Source: Candidatus Nanohalarchaeota archaeon
GTDB lineage: Archaea > Nanohalarchaeota > Nanosalinia > Nanosalinales > JAFCCC01
Length of the DNA: 64,000 bases
Assembly: GCA_017610385.1 (NCBI GenBank)
Contig: JAFCCC010000003.1
Span: 9,170 to 73,169 of the forward strand
Reading direction: 5' to 3'
Shown: piece after piece, positions 8,286 through 17,770 of the stretch
How the letters are laid out: each line of letters begins with the position of its first letter
Position numbering within the stretch: the stretch's first letter is position 1
The notes under the pieces: generated by a model
Databases searched by the model: none
Seen by the model: only the letters and a program-made list of their open reading frames with translations
Told to the model about the DNA's origin: nothing
Translations under genes and position numbers: made by a program

Positions 8286-9188
8286 TTAGACAATTAAAAG
8301 ATAAATTAGAACTCCTATTGTGGCCATTATAAAGGAATGTTTAAATCCTGCTGAAATTTTTCCAGAACCAACCTGACCTCCAACTAACCCATTAAATATA
8401 CCTTGAATTAAAACCATCATTAGGAATAAGACCTTATAATAACAAAGTTTGTTTGCGGCGTTACCAAAGCCGAAAGTAGGACATAAATTACACATTGGTT
8501 TCGCAACACTCAAAGAACACATATTTATATTTGCACCGAACATTCCGTTAGAACCCAGACTTGCTCCCAACATTTTTTCTATACCTAGCTTATATAGCAC
8601 AATAATTATTATAACAAATACAAAATATATTACATAGATAATAACAACTTGCTGACTTAACATCGCTTTTCTTTGAACTTCTGCTTCTTTGATGCTAAGA
8701 ACGTCCCTTGAAATTGTTTCTATTGTTTTACTAATATTTCCTCCTGAATTATATGATTGAAGTAAAACCGCCAGAGAACGTTTAATTAATGCACTATCTT
8801 CCATTTTTTTTGCCAGACGCTCTAAAACTTCTGGTAATGGAATTCCCCATGAAATTTGATTTGCACTTTTAACAATTAAGGGAGTTAATCTCCCATATGT
8901 TCTTTCTGAGGCCGCTTGAAATGCTTGTGGAATTGTTAGTCCACTTTTAATGGATTCTGACAAATCTCTTAAAAACGCTGGAAAGTTCTTTTCAATATTT
9001 TCAATTTTTCTTTGTTTGAAATATATATAAAATCCATAAGGTAGTGCCCCACAAACAATTGCAGCTAAGAATAATGTTGAGCCAATACTTCCTAAACCCA
9101 CTGATGATAAAACTATTGACAATATTATTAAAATGCCTCCGGCCCCAAAACTTCCGTATTTAATTTTTTGATCTTTTGTCAATTGCAT
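8286..9188 (-). CDS. tadC: type II/IV secretion membrane protein (TadC/GspF-like)
   Basis: The 300-aa polytopic protein contains a T2SF domain: two N-terminal membrane helices, a cytoplasmic helical domain (FPAFLRDLSESIKSG, about residue 65, is the family hallmark) and C-terminal helices. It would form the inner-membrane platform for pilus assembly. Between the last helices it carries an unusual extracytoplasmic loop with four cysteines (C-x8-C-x2-C and a further C about 13 residues on). It starts at ATG 9188 after a GGTGGA site and directly follows a second T2SF gene. Confidence 0.87.
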   Translation of the reverse strand: MQLTKDQKIKYGSFGAGGILIILSIVLSSVGLGSIGSTLFLAAIVCGALPYGFYIYFKQRKIENIEKNFPAFLRDLSESIKSGLTIPQAFQAASERTYGRLTPLIVKSANQISWGIPLPEVLERLAKKMEDSALIKRSLAVLLQSYNSGGNISKTIETISRDVLSIKEAEVQRKAMLSQQVVIIYVIYFVFVIIIIVLYKLGIEKMLGASLGSNGMFGANINMCSLSVAKPMCNLCPTFGFGNAANKLCYYKVLFLMMVLIQGIFNGLVGGQVGSGKISAGFKHSFIMATIGVLIYLLIV

Positions 9189-10073
9189 TTAATCCACCGG
9201 TGATATACTTTTTACTAGTAAAATAAACATGAGAGAGGCTAATGGTAGTAATATAAAAATACCTACCAATTGAATTGATAAAATTGTAGCATAACTTCCT
9301 AATACCATTGTGCCCATTATTGCAGATAAAACCATCATGAATACTGAACCCACAATGACTAATGTAATGTAAATTTCTACAAATAAAGAAAGTGTTCTAG
9401 AAAATTTTTCTAAATCTCTCATATACCCATTCATTAAATTTCTAGAGTGTTCATATAAAAAATCTCGTAAATTCCCCCCAGAACTTAAAATATTGTGTAT
9501 ACCCCATAATAATTCTCGGAATTTAATACTAGGTGTTCTTTGTGCAGCTCTTTTTAATGCGGTATTAATATCTTCTCCAAATGAAGTTATATCTCGTGAA
9601 ATTCTTTTACATTCCTTTGAAACTTCGCCGTATTGCTCAAATTGTGCTAATAGGTTAAAAATCGCTGCTGGGGGAGTTCCTGTTCCAGCTAATGTAGATA
9701 AATACATTGTAGCAAATGGCAGGCTATTGTCTATTTTTTTACGTCTATTGCTTATTTTTAAAGAAGGATAAATATAAAATCCCATAAACGTAAGTGACGC
9801 TAAAACTATGCTTATGAATAGACCAGCAATTAATCCTGAAATAATTCCAGATAATCCTCCAACAATAATTCCTACAATTACACTTATAATTGGAACTAGA
9901 ACTACAAAAGAAAACGCACTACTCACGATTGCAGTTGAAATATACTCTATTAAAGATAATTTAATGTCTGCTTGTTTTAATTCTTCTTTAATATCTTGAA
10001 AAAGAGGCACAAGCTTTTCTGAAATTCCTTTCGTTGTCTTATAAGCAAATTTTGTATAAAAACTACTTTTCAA
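9189..10073 (-). CDS. tadC: type II/IV secretion membrane protein (TadC/GspF-like)
   Basis: This is the second T2SF platform protein, about 294 aa, with the cytoplasmic segment IDNSLPFATMYLSTLAGTG and several membrane helices. Two starts are possible. A GTG at 10082 lies inside the GAGGTG ribosome site, while the TTG at 10073 (MKSSFYTK) lies six bases after it, so the TTG is preferred. Paired TadC-like genes next to one ATPase are normal for archaeal pili; the paralogues probably form the membrane platform together. Confidence 0.87.
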   Translation of the reverse strand: MKSSFYTKFAYKTTKGISEKLVPLFQDIKEELKQADIKLSLIEYISTAIVSSAFSFVVLVPIISVIVGIIVGGLSGIISGLIAGLFISIVLASLTFMGFYIYPSLKISNRRKKIDNSLPFATMYLSTLAGTGTPPAAIFNLLAQFEQYGEVSKECKRISRDITSFGEDINTALKRAAQRTPSIKFRELLWGIHNILSSGGNLRDFLYEHSRNLMNGYMRDLEKFSRTLSLFVEIYITLVIVGSVFMMVLSAIMGTMVLGSYATILSIQLVGIFILLPLASLMFILLVKSISPVD

Positions 10074-10085
10074 AGCTCTCACCTC

Positions 10086-11954
10086 TTATGCGTTATTAAC
10101 AACGTCCATGACTCTTTTTGGATCCTGATAATAATAACTCAAAATTTTTCCAACTTGGGTATATTCTTGAATCCCTTGTTGTTTCATCCATTCTAATACC
10201 TTTTTTCTTCTAACAAGTTCTCCTTGTAATTTGGCAGCAGCAACACCGGTTTCATGAGAGATTTTAGATAATAATCTACTTTCTTTTCGAGCTCTGAACG
10301 TATCTGTAATTGGATCCCATTTAAAAACAGTATTTGTAACTGGCACATTTTTATTTCTATCGTATTTTATAATTTCCATAATATTATGAACTTTTCTTAC
10401 TTGCTTTTGGTTTCGTCTAACTGAGCCAATAAATATGATTAGATCCAAACTTGCGATTAATGAAGGTGATAATTCAATTGGTTTTGTGGTTAATCTATTC
10501 ATAACCTTATCAATAGAGGATGCGTGAATCGTTGAGAGTCCAGGATGACCTGTAGCGATCTGTTGAAATAGAACGTATGCTTCTGAACCTCTTACTTCTC
10601 CCACAATAATGTAATCTGGTCTTTGTCTTAAACTTTCTTTTAATAAATCATCTAGGGTTACTTCTCCCTCTCTTTCTCCACCGAAACCAAATCCAGATCG
10701 TGCTACTTCTGGAACCCAATTTGGGTGTGGTAATCTTAATTCAGGAGTGTCTTCTATGGAAATGATTTTAGATTCTGGTCTTATAAACAGAGAAAGTGCG
10801 TTTAATAAGGTTGTTTTGCCTGATGCAGTTGGTCCCGCAATCATAATTGATTTTCCTTTATCAATTGCAATCCATAAATACGCCAACATAGTAGCGCTAA
10901 TTCCTCTATAATTCAGTAAATGAATGGGGGTTAGTGGTTTTTCTGTAAATTTTCGTATTGTAAAATTAGAACCCCGTCTAGCGATATCTGTTCCCAGAGT
11001 CGCTTGTACTCTTGAACCATTTGGGAGTGCTCCATCTAATAGCGGATTCGCAACAGAGATAGATCTTCCACATCTTTGAGCTAGTTTGATTACAAAAGAG
11101 TCCAATCGTTTATTATCCGTAAACATTATGTTTGTTTTTACTGAGGATATAATTGGATTTCTATGATAAACATATACTGGTATTCCAGTTCCATCACAGC
11201 TGATATCTTCTAAGTTAGAATCATTCATTATTGGCTCTATTTTGCCCAACCCAATAAAGTCTCTGAATGCATAATAGATAAGAACTTCTTTATCTTTCTC
11301 AGTAATTTTGAATCCATAATAATCTAAAATTTTGTTGATTCTTTCCTCTAAAAACTTTTTAGATTCACTCTTTTTTAGTTCACCGAAATCTACATCAAGT
11401 GTTTCTTTTAAAATTTCCTCTACTTGTTCTAGTAATTTTTTGTTCTTTTCAGAAAGATTCGGTTCAACTAAAAAATAATTTAATTCATTTTTTTTAGAAT
11501 TATATTTAATCTCAGTATACGCTTGAATTTTTTCCCCATCTTTTGGTTTCTTTGGTATTAACGGGTATTTTAAATTAACAGGGATTCTTTTAGGGAGTTT
11601 TAATTCTGGAACATCTACATTTATTTTAGTTTCAGAAGGAATTTCTATTCCTTTTACATATTCTTCTTCATAATAATTTTCAAAAAACTCTTCTTCTTCT
11701 TTTTCGCTGGGCGATTGTTTTGTAGGTGATGAAATAGGTGTTGGAGTGTGCTTTTGTTTTTTTGGTGGGGTTTTTACAGATTTTTCTCTAATTGCGGTTT
11801 TTTGAATGTTTCTTTCGACTGGTGGCGCTTCCATAATAATTGTATGCGGAACCGTGAGTGTTTCTTCAGAACTCATCAATTTAGATTTTCTTAATTCATT
11901 ACTCCTTCTCAATTTTTTAATTAAAATACCGATATCAAAAGTACTTTCTATCAT
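10086..11954 (-). CDS. tadA: type IV pilus/secretion ATPase (TadA/GspE-like)
   Basis: The 622-aa hexameric secretion ATPase powers pilus assembly. Visible motifs are Walker A GPTASGKTT (about residue 373), Asp box IEDTPELRL, Walker B PDYIIVGEVRG and His box TGHPGLSTIHA. The N-terminal 120 residues are a low-complexity Pro/Lys/Glu-rich extension absent from minimal family members, possibly a flexible linker or regulator. It starts at ATG 11954 after a GGAG site and is followed at once by the two T2SF genes. Confidence 0.93.
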   Translation of the reverse strand: MIESTFDIGILIKKLRRSNELRKSKLMSSEETLTVPHTIIMEAPPVERNIQKTAIREKSVKTPPKKQKHTPTPISSPTKQSPSEKEEEEFFENYYEEEYVKGIEIPSETKINVDVPELKLPKRIPVNLKYPLIPKKPKDGEKIQAYTEIKYNSKKNELNYFLVEPNLSEKNKKLLEQVEEILKETLDVDFGELKKSESKKFLEERINKILDYYGFKITEKDKEVLIYYAFRDFIGLGKIEPIMNDSNLEDISCDGTGIPVYVYHRNPIISSVKTNIMFTDNKRLDSFVIKLAQRCGRSISVANPLLDGALPNGSRVQATLGTDIARRGSNFTIRKFTEKPLTPIHLLNYRGISATMLAYLWIAIDKGKSIMIAGPTASGKTTLLNALSLFIRPESKIISIEDTPELRLPHPNWVPEVARSGFGFGGEREGEVTLDDLLKESLRQRPDYIIVGEVRGSEAYVLFQQIATGHPGLSTIHASSIDKVMNRLTTKPIELSPSLIASLDLIIFIGSVRRNQKQVRKVHNIMEIIKYDRNKNVPVTNTVFKWDPITDTFRARKESRLLSKISHETGVAAAKLQGELVRRKKVLEWMKQQGIQEYTQVGKILSYYYQDPKRVMDVVNNA

Positions 11955-12377
11955 TTAAATCTCCAAAGTTATTTGTTCTCCTTTTAAACTCAATGTAGCC
12001 TTTTTAACTGTGCTTTCTACAGACCCCTGTAGATTATATTTGTTTTCTAAACCAAAAACTGAGCTTATATAGGTTTTATTGTTTTTTGTTTGTATAAATA
12101 TCCCCTTGGAATTTAGTTTCAAAAGATATTCATTTCCACCAATAGACGGTGGAAGGCTAAATTCAATTTTACCTGTTGTATTTGTCTCAACTAATTCAAG
12201 TATATTTGAAGAGACAATTTGTCCTAGTATTCTTAGTTGTTCATCTCCTGTCTGATTTTTCGCTTCTTTTTCAAATACCTGAAATACTGCTAAAAAACTA
12301 AATGCAATTATTAAGCCCAGCGAAAATAATATTATTTCCTCAACAACCAAGTATTGGCCTTTTCTTTTTTTTATCAT
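11955..12377 (-). CDS. class III signal peptide pilin-like protein
   Basis: The 140-aa protein begins MIKKRKGQYLVVEE: a basic leader, KG|Q cleavage site, Glu at about position +5 of the mature protein, and a long hydrophobic helix, as in type IV pilins. The remainder is a short beta-rich domain. Its ATG overlaps the preceding gene's TGA (TTATGATAA), and its TAA abuts the ATPase start. It is probably a minor pilin of the same machine. Confidence 0.75.
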   Translation of the reverse strand: MIKKRKGQYLVVEEIILFSLGLIIAFSFLAVFQVFEKEAKNQTGDEQLRILGQIVSSNILELVETNTTGKIEFSLPPSIGGNEYLLKLNSKGIFIQTKNNKTYISSVFGLENKYNLQGSVESTVKKATLSLKGEQITLEI

Positions 12378-13003
12378 AACATCTGAATCGAAACCCTAAT
12401 CTTTCTTAAATCTCCTTGTGTTTTAGAAGCTGACGGAACGATTTCCTCCCCCTCATACTTAATAACTATTCGATATTTGCCACCAGTTTTCTCTGTATCG
12501 CCCACTGCTTCTAATGAAATTATTTGTCCTTTATTCGAATTTACATCTTCTAGTTCTCTGAATTCTAATCTAAACTCATTTTGGTATTGATTTGTGATTA
12601 GTCTGGCTTTGGCAAGCAAAACTCCTGGACGATCTTCTCCTAAAAGTCCATATCCTTCTGGTAAAATGAAGGTTCCCTGAGTATCATCTTCATTTAATGC
12701 AACCCAATCTGTTGTTGCGACATACGCTGCTTTCGAATTTGTAATATAATTTATGCTGTTATTTTCTGTATCCAATCTTAAAAACCCATCTACCTTAAAT
12801 TCAACAGTTCGAGAACCTTTATTTATTGAAACGGTTTCAATCTCATTCGCAAGTTCCTTCAGACTCGAAATTGCGATATTAATACCATTTACATCTTGGT
12901 TTTTTTGAAGTAGCGGTACACCCCACAAATATGCAGATGCGATGCCCGCAGCTAAAATACCAACTAAAAGAATTGCACTAACAACTTGAACTTGCCCTTT
13001 CAT
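12374..13003 (-). CDS. class III signal peptide pilin-like protein
   Basis: The 209-aa protein begins MKGQVQVVSAILLVGI, a very short leader with a KG|Q site followed directly by the hydrophobic helix. A soluble domain of about 170 residues follows, including an aspartate/glutamate-rich middle. No cysteines or enzyme motifs are seen. It lies between the archaellin-like pilin gene and another pilin-like gene, so it is assigned to the same pilus. Confidence 0.75.
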   Translation of the reverse strand: MKGQVQVVSAILLVGILAAGIASAYLWGVPLLQKNQDVNGINIAISSLKELANEIETVSINKGSRTVEFKVDGFLRLDTENNSINYITNSKAAYVATTDWVALNEDDTQGTFILPEGYGLLGEDRPGVLLAKARLITNQYQNEFRLEFRELEDVNSNKGQIISLEAVGDTEKTGGKYRIVIKYEGEEIVPSASKTQGDLRKIRVSIQML

Positions 13004-13051
13004 AGTGTAAATTTAACTTATCTAGCATAAAAACGTTATCTTTCTACTTCT

Positions 13052-13528
13052 TTATTGTGCCTGGCAAGTTGTTTCAATTTCATAATCTGCTTCTGGGAAT
13101 CTCAATAAAATAGAAGAATAATATTCTCCCTCAATAAAATCATCATTCATAGTTATGGTAACTTCACCAGTATATCCTCCTGGCGTTTGAGCCTCTTTCC
13201 AAGCAGCTGAATCACTTATATACGTTTCATTTACCCTAGTTCTGGTTAACGAAGTTACTTTTCCACCAGAATTATAAACAATAATGTCGAATGGGATCAT
13301 ATCTACAGGTCTTTTTCCAGAATTAATTAAGATTAAGTTTAGATTAGGAGTTCCCGCCTCACAATCACTCTGTAAAACTTCTAATTTAGTTTCAAGTCGC
13401 TTTATGGTGGTTGTTTTTAAATCGTTTTGAATATGCATTATCCAAACACCCGCAGCACCGGCTCCGGCCACGGTTATCATTAGTAAAAGAATAATTGCTA
13501 TTACCGGCGTTATACCTTTTCTGTTCAT
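13052..13528 (-). CDS. archaellin/type IV pilin N-terminal domain protein
   Basis: The 158-aa protein begins MNRKGITPVIAIILLL with the GITPVIA start shared by archaeal pilins and archaellins and the repeated VAGAGAAG segment of the helix. Two cysteines in the secreted part (near residue 56 and at the C-terminal TCQAQ) could form a disulfide. It is likely the major pilin or one of the major subunits. A purine-rich AAGGAAGG site lies just before the start. Confidence 0.82.
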   Translation of the reverse strand: MNRKGITPVIAIILLLMITVAGAGAAGVWIMHIQNDLKTTTIKRLETKLEVLQSDCEAGTPNLNLILINSGKRPVDMIPFDIIVYNSGGKVTSLTRTRVNETYISDSAAWKEAQTPGGYTGEVTITMNDDFIEGEYYSSILLRFPEADYEIETTCQAQ

Positions 13529-13547
13529 TTTTGCCCCTTCCTTCCTT

Positions 13548-14114
13548 TCAGATTAATTGATTTCCTATGGGTTTTTGAGGAACTTCTCTATGTTTTTGTA
13601 ATGTAGTAGGTTTAAAGAAATCTCCTCGTCTTTGAGTTGCATAAAGTCGTCTTAGTCTTTTATCTAGTTTTTCTAAACCAGAAGCCATATTTGTATTAGA
13701 TTCTTTTATGCCATCTACCATTTTTTCAATGTGATCTGAAACCTCTGTTAATTTATCTGCAATTGGATTAATTATATTTGTTCCTAGCTCTGAAGTAACT
13801 TCTGATTCTAAAGACGTTTCAGACGCTTCTTTTAATAGATCCATAAATGAATTAAGATTATCTACAACAGAATCCATTTTTGCAGTCAGGTTTTCCACAT
13901 TATTTCTTAATTGAGTGTTGCTTTCGACCATATCATTAACAATCTTCTGATTGGATTTCATTATGTCTAAAATATCTCTTATAAGAGATTCATCTCTAGA
14001 AAGAGAATTACCACTTTCCAATTTTGTTAACCGATTTTCTATGCGTCTTAAGGGACCTAAAGGAACTACTTCGTATTCCTCTGAATCTAAATTGAGCTCC
14101 ACTTCTTTTGCCAT
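13548..14114 (-). CDS. coiled-coil protein of pilus cluster
   Basis: The 188-aa soluble acidic protein is almost entirely helical, with heptad-like patterns from residue 25 to 155 and a basic C-terminus. It lacks a signal peptide, so it should be cytoplasmic. It resembles in layout the FlaC/D/E-type coiled-coil accessory proteins of archaella, but the similarity is of composition only. As first gene of the cluster it is probably a cytoplasmic scaffold or regulator. It ends with TGA. Confidence 0.65.
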   Translation of the reverse strand: MAKEVELNLDSEEYEVVPLGPLRRIENRLTKLESGNSLSRDESLIRDILDIMKSNQKIVNDMVESNTQLRNNVENLTAKMDSVVDNLNSFMDLLKEASETSLESEVTSELGTNIINPIADKLTEVSDHIEKMVDGIKESNTNMASGLEKLDKRLRRLYATQRRGDFFKPTTLQKHREVPQKPIGNQLI

Positions 14115-14243
14115 AAATATCTTTCTCCGAATAGAGTTATGTAAAAATCTTGGTTAGCGTGGTATAAATATCTTTGCTCCAAACTTCGAGAATTTAGTTA
14201 CCATAGCGCGTTGTAAATAACCCAATAGCCTTTGTTTAATGGG

Positions 14244-14915
14244 TTACTTGATTATTTTCTCGACATGGCTCCAAATCTCTGAAAAAATTTCTTCTTTGCT
14301 TTTTAGAGTCCCATTTGCATTCATACATGCAATAACGACCCAATTTGCTCTTTCTTGTGCAATCTCTAAATAATTTTCATTTGCATTTATTTGAAAATTT
14401 AATGATTCCTCATGTATATCTCTTTTTAATCCTTTAAGATATGCTCTTAGATCTTTGTGAGCATTAAGTTCAAATGCTGTTGAAGGAGATACATTTAGAA
14501 CAAAAACCAGATCTGCTTGAGGCAATCTTTCTTCCACCTTTTCAATCCAAGACACAGCAACTTTTCTTTCTTGACCAAAATACTCTAATGGTTGAAAACC
14601 CATATTTGATTGAGTAAATCTATTAGAAACTACGATTTTTCCTTCTGCAATGGCTTCTTGATATTCATTTTTGAACTGATAACGGTCTATTGCATAAAGT
14701 AAACATCTTATTTCAAATGGAATTTCATCTTTTTTCCCAAAATCTCCTCTCAAATAGGCTGCAACCAATTTACCGAATTTTGTTTCATAAGATGGAAAAT
14801 CCGCATAAATTACACTTTTATTTAATTCTTGCAGTTTTGTTATCAGCTTCTTGGCTTGAACTGTTTTACCAGATGCGTCAATTCCTTCAATAACGATAAA
14901 TGTTCCCTTTCCCAA
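14244..14915 (-). CDS. tmk: thymidylate kinase
   Basis: The 223-aa enzyme phosphorylates dTMP to dTDP. The P-loop is GIDASGKT (residues 10-17), followed by the dTMP-binding region YADFPSYETKFG, an RY pair at about 93-94 and SNRFTQSNMG with the DR-like motif. A lid region near HKDLRAYLKG completes the fold. Length is normal. It sits between the pilus cluster and the thermosome gene, with no obvious functional link. Confidence 0.92.
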   Translation of the reverse strand: MGKGTFIVIEGIDASGKTVQAKKLITKLQELNKSVIYADFPSYETKFGKLVAAYLRGDFGKKDEIPFEIRCLLYAIDRYQFKNEYQEAIAEGKIVVSNRFTQSNMGFQPLEYFGQERKVAVSWIEKVEERLPQADLVFVLNVSPSTAFELNAHKDLRAYLKGLKRDIHEESLNFQINANENYLEIAQERANWVVIACMNANGTLKSKEEIFSEIWSHVEKIIK

Positions 14916-14979
14916 CTCGAAATCCCTCTATTTTCTTACTTGTTTTAAAAGAATAAAAAGTTAAAGTCCATTGCAGACT

Positions 14980-16623
14980 TTAATATTCTGGAGGCATTCC
15001 GCCAGGACCCATATTGGGTGGCATTCCTCCAGCACCACGAGAACCAGAAGCTGCGATGATATCATCTATCCTCAATATTAATTCTGACGCTTCTGCTGAA
15101 CTTTGGATTGCCTGTACTTTAATTTGCAATGGTTCAACAACCCCTTGGGCATATAAGTCTTCCGCCTTTCCTGTAAACACATTTACACCAGCCCAAAGCA
15201 TTCCTGATCCATGTTTAGCTCTTAAATCCACCAATAGATCAATAGGATCTAAACCAGCGTTCTCTGCTAAAGTTCTTGGAATAATTTCTAAAGCGTCTGC
15301 AAATGCATTAATTGCTAGTTGTTCTCTTCCTCCAATTGAATCTGCAAAAGATCTTAATCTACGTGACAATTCAATTTCAACTGCCCCGCCACCCCCAACA
15401 ATCTTTCCTATTCTTAATGAAGAAACAACTCCACCAATTGCATCTTCCATTGCACGTTTCACTTCATCAACAACATGTTCTGTACTTCCTCTAACTAAGA
15501 TAGTTACTGCTTTTGCATTTTTGCAACCCTTTACAAAAATCATATTATCTCCAGAAACTTTTTTCTGCTCAACAACGCCCGCGTATCCCAAGTCCGTTGG
15601 ATTAATTGGCTCAGATAAAGATGTTAAAATAGAACCGCCAGTTGCTCTTGACAATCTTTCCATATCCGATTTTTTAACCCTTCTAACAGCCAAAACGTTA
15701 TGTTTAGACAGGTAGTGCTGCGCTAGTTCATCAATTCCTTTTTGACATAATACCACGTTTGCTCCAGAGGAAACAATTTTCCCTGTTAATTCTTTCAGAG
15801 TTTTTTCTTCTTGATCTAAAAATTCTTGTAATCTAGATGGATCTGTAATCTGAATTTGTGTGTCTGTTTCAGTATCTTTAATTTCTATAGGAACATTTAA
15901 TAGTGCTACTTTGGCGTCTTTAATCAAATTTGGCATTCCCGGATGCACTTTTTCTTTATCTATAACAACACCATCAATTAATTCTGTATTTTCTGTTGAT
16001 TCACCTTGTTTTTTCTCTAATTTTATATTGTCCATATCAAATTCATAACCATTTTCTGTTTGTTCTGAAACTTGTTTTACAGCCTTAACTGCAATCTGTG
16101 CCAAGTGAGTTTTGGACGTCTCTGCATTTTTTCCAGTCATAGCTGTAATCGCAACATTAACTAAGGTTTGATCATCATTAAACGTTACTTTTGTACTAAT
16201 TTCTTCCAGAATCTGTAAAGTTTTTTCTTTTGCTAGTCTATATCCGGAAGCGATAACTGTTGGATGTATCTTTTGTTCTAACAATCCTTCTGCTTTTTTT
16301 AGTAATTCTCCCGCAATAATAACAACTGTAGTTGTTCCATCACCAACTTCTTCATCTTGTGTTTTTGCAATATTTACCATCATTTTAGCTGCAGGATGTT
16401 CGACTTCCATTTCTTCTAATATGGTTACCCCGTCATTTGTTACAACAACATCACCAATTGAATCCACCATCATTTTGTCCATTCCTCTTGGACCTAGTGT
16501 GGTTCTAATTGCATCTGCAATTGCTTTACAGGCTGAAATATTATTTATTTGTGCATCTTGACCGGTTTGCCGTAATGCATCTTTGTCTAAAATAAAAATA
16601 GGTTGTCCACCAACTTGTGCCAT
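14980..16623 (-). CDS. thsA: thermosome subunit (group II chaperonin)
   Basis: The 547-aa subunit of the ATP-driven folding chamber shows [10 protein letters not shown] (about residues 41-50), the catalytic GDGTTT motif near residue 95, and the C-terminal ATP-site region. It ends in a Gly/Met/Pro-rich tail ([16 protein letters not shown]). Only one subunit gene is visible here. The ATG at 16623 follows a GAGGTGA ribosome site, and a TTTAAAAATT element lies about 70 bp upstream. Confidence 0.96.
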   Translation of the reverse strand: MAQVGGQPIFILDKDALRQTGQDAQINNISACKAIADAIRTTLGPRGMDKMMVDSIGDVVVTNDGVTILEEMEVEHPAAKMMVNIAKTQDEEVGDGTTTVVIIAGELLKKAEGLLEQKIHPTVIASGYRLAKEKTLQILEEISTKVTFNDDQTLVNVAITAMTGKNAETSKTHLAQIAVKAVKQVSEQTENGYEFDMDNIKLEKKQGESTENTELIDGVVIDKEKVHPGMPNLIKDAKVALLNVPIEIKDTETDTQIQITDPSRLQEFLDQEEKTLKELTGKIVSSGANVVLCQKGIDELAQHYLSKHNVLAVRRVKKSDMERLSRATGGSILTSLSEPINPTDLGYAGVVEQKKVSGDNMIFVKGCKNAKAVTILVRGSTEHVVDEVKRAMEDAIGGVVSSLRIGKIVGGGGAVEIELSRRLRSFADSIGGREQLAINAFADALEIIPRTLAENAGLDPIDLLVDLRAKHGSGMLWAGVNVFTGKAEDLYAQGVVEPLQIKVQAIQSSAEASELILRIDDIIAASGSRGAGGMPPNMGPGGMPPEY

Positions 16624-16689
16624 AATTTAATCACCTCTTAGATTAAGCATAAATTTTATTTTTGTATGAGAATAACTCGTGCGCAAATT

Positions 16690-16702
16690 TTTAAAGATAT
16701 CC
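16690..16702 (-). promoter_or_regulatory. candidate TATA element of thermosome gene
   Basis: On the minus strand this reads TCTTTAAAAATTT, an archaeal TATA-like box about 70 bp before the thermosome ATG, leaving room for an untranslated leader with a Shine-Dalgarno site. No heat-shock operator was recognised. Confidence 0.35.
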
Positions 16703-16893
16703 TTTTCTTTACGTTATACCTTTCGGTAATTTCTAAATAATACTTTAATCATAAAAATATTTAAAGTAGTAGTACTATTCTAATGCTTCTTGATTTTTGG
16801 TTTTATTTAAAAACGATTAATCTTTTTCTTTCTTTGGCGCCTTTAATATAAATTACACATTTAAATCTTATTCTTTGTATAAATTTTAATGAT

Positions 16894-17016
16894 GGACCCG
16901 TAGCTCAGCTGGTTAGAAATCTTTAGAGATTAGCTAGAGCGCCAGTCTTATATGGCTTCGTTTTGTATGTTGCCGAAGTAAGCTGGAGGCCGTGGGTTCA
17001 AATCCCATCGGGTCCA
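16894..17016 (+). tRNA. tRNA-Ile(TAT) with two introns
   Basis: The acceptor GGACCCG pairs with CGGGTCC and the discriminator is A. T-arm GTGGG-TTCAAAT-CCCAT. Two inserts must be removed: 21 nt in the D-arm (about 16917-16937, with a short AG repeat at the borders) and 28 nt at the canonical 37/38 site (16953-16980). Joined, the anticodon stem is CCAGT/GCTGG with loop CTTATAA, giving anticodon TAT, and the mature tRNA is 74 nt. A UAU-reading tRNA-Ile is rare in archaea, which normally use an agmatidine-modified CAU tRNA. Confidence 0.85.
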
Positions 17017-17137
17017 ATTAAGTAAGCTTTTTAGATAAAAGCCCAAGCGAAAAGGAGTCTCACTCGTTTGAGTTTATTAAATAAGTTAATTTGAATTTAG
17101 GGATATATTCAGGTCCTTGCATAAGCAGGTAATTGAA

Positions 17138-17770
17138 ATGAAAATTTTTGCGGTAGGAGATCTTCATGATCAGGAAAAAGTAGAAAAAGGAATTTTAAAG
17201 GAGTTAGAGACTGGTGACTATGAGCTTTTTATTGGTTTAGGGGATTATACAAAGAAAAAGTATTTTGAAGACCTAATGAAAAAAATTAAAATCCAAAAAG
17301 CTTGTTTAACTGGTAATTGGGATTTTAATTTTAAAATGCCGGAAAATGGATCTATTCCAAATTTGTTTAATTTTGTGAAAGTTAATTTAAAAGCAAAAGA
17401 CGGAGAATACAAAATAGTTTTATTAGGAGCACAAATTCCACCGGATTTCCAAAAGGACATTAAGGACTGGTTAGATGATTTTGATCGCTCTAAATTAATT
17501 ATTTGTTCACATTATCCTCCCTATTTATTAAGAGATCTTGCTGAGAATGGAGATCATGCTGGCATTAAAGAATTTCGGGACACTATCCTAAGATTAAAGC
17601 CTGCATTGTGGTTGTGTGGACATATCCATGAAGCTTCTGGATTCACTAAATTTTTGAGAACAACAATATTAAATGCTTCAGCATGTGATATAAATTATAA
17701 GCCAATTCGAGCAGGATATTCCATTGATATAAGTGAGAATGGCATTACGATTCAGGAGATTAAACTTTAG
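17138..17770 (+). CDS. calcineurin-like metallophosphoesterase
   Basis: The protein of about 210 aa has the dimetal phosphoesterase signature in order: GDLHD (D-x-H, residues 6-10), GLGDY (about 35-39), GNWD replacing the usual GNHD, SHYPP, and GHIHE near the C-terminus. It resembles small YfcE/MJ0912-type phosphodiesterases. The ATG at 17138 (MKIFAVGD) is preferred over the TTG at 17117 because the fold begins directly there. The last base of its TAG is the first base of tRNA-Ala. Confidence 0.82.
   Translation: MKIFAVGDLHDQEKVEKGILKELETGDYELFIGLGDYTKKKYFEDLMKKIKIQKACLTGNWDFNFKMPENGSIPNLFNFVKVNLKAKDGEYKIVLLGAQIPPDFQKDIKDWLDDFDRSKLIICSHYPPYLLRDLAENGDHAGIKEFRDTILRLKPALWLCGHIHEASGFTKFLRTTILNASACDINYKPIRAGYSIDISENGITIQEIKL

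Noticed and set aside
15014-15715. Long plus-strand ORF of 233 codons
   Set aside because: It lies wholly antisense to the thermosome gene and shows no protein-like motif.
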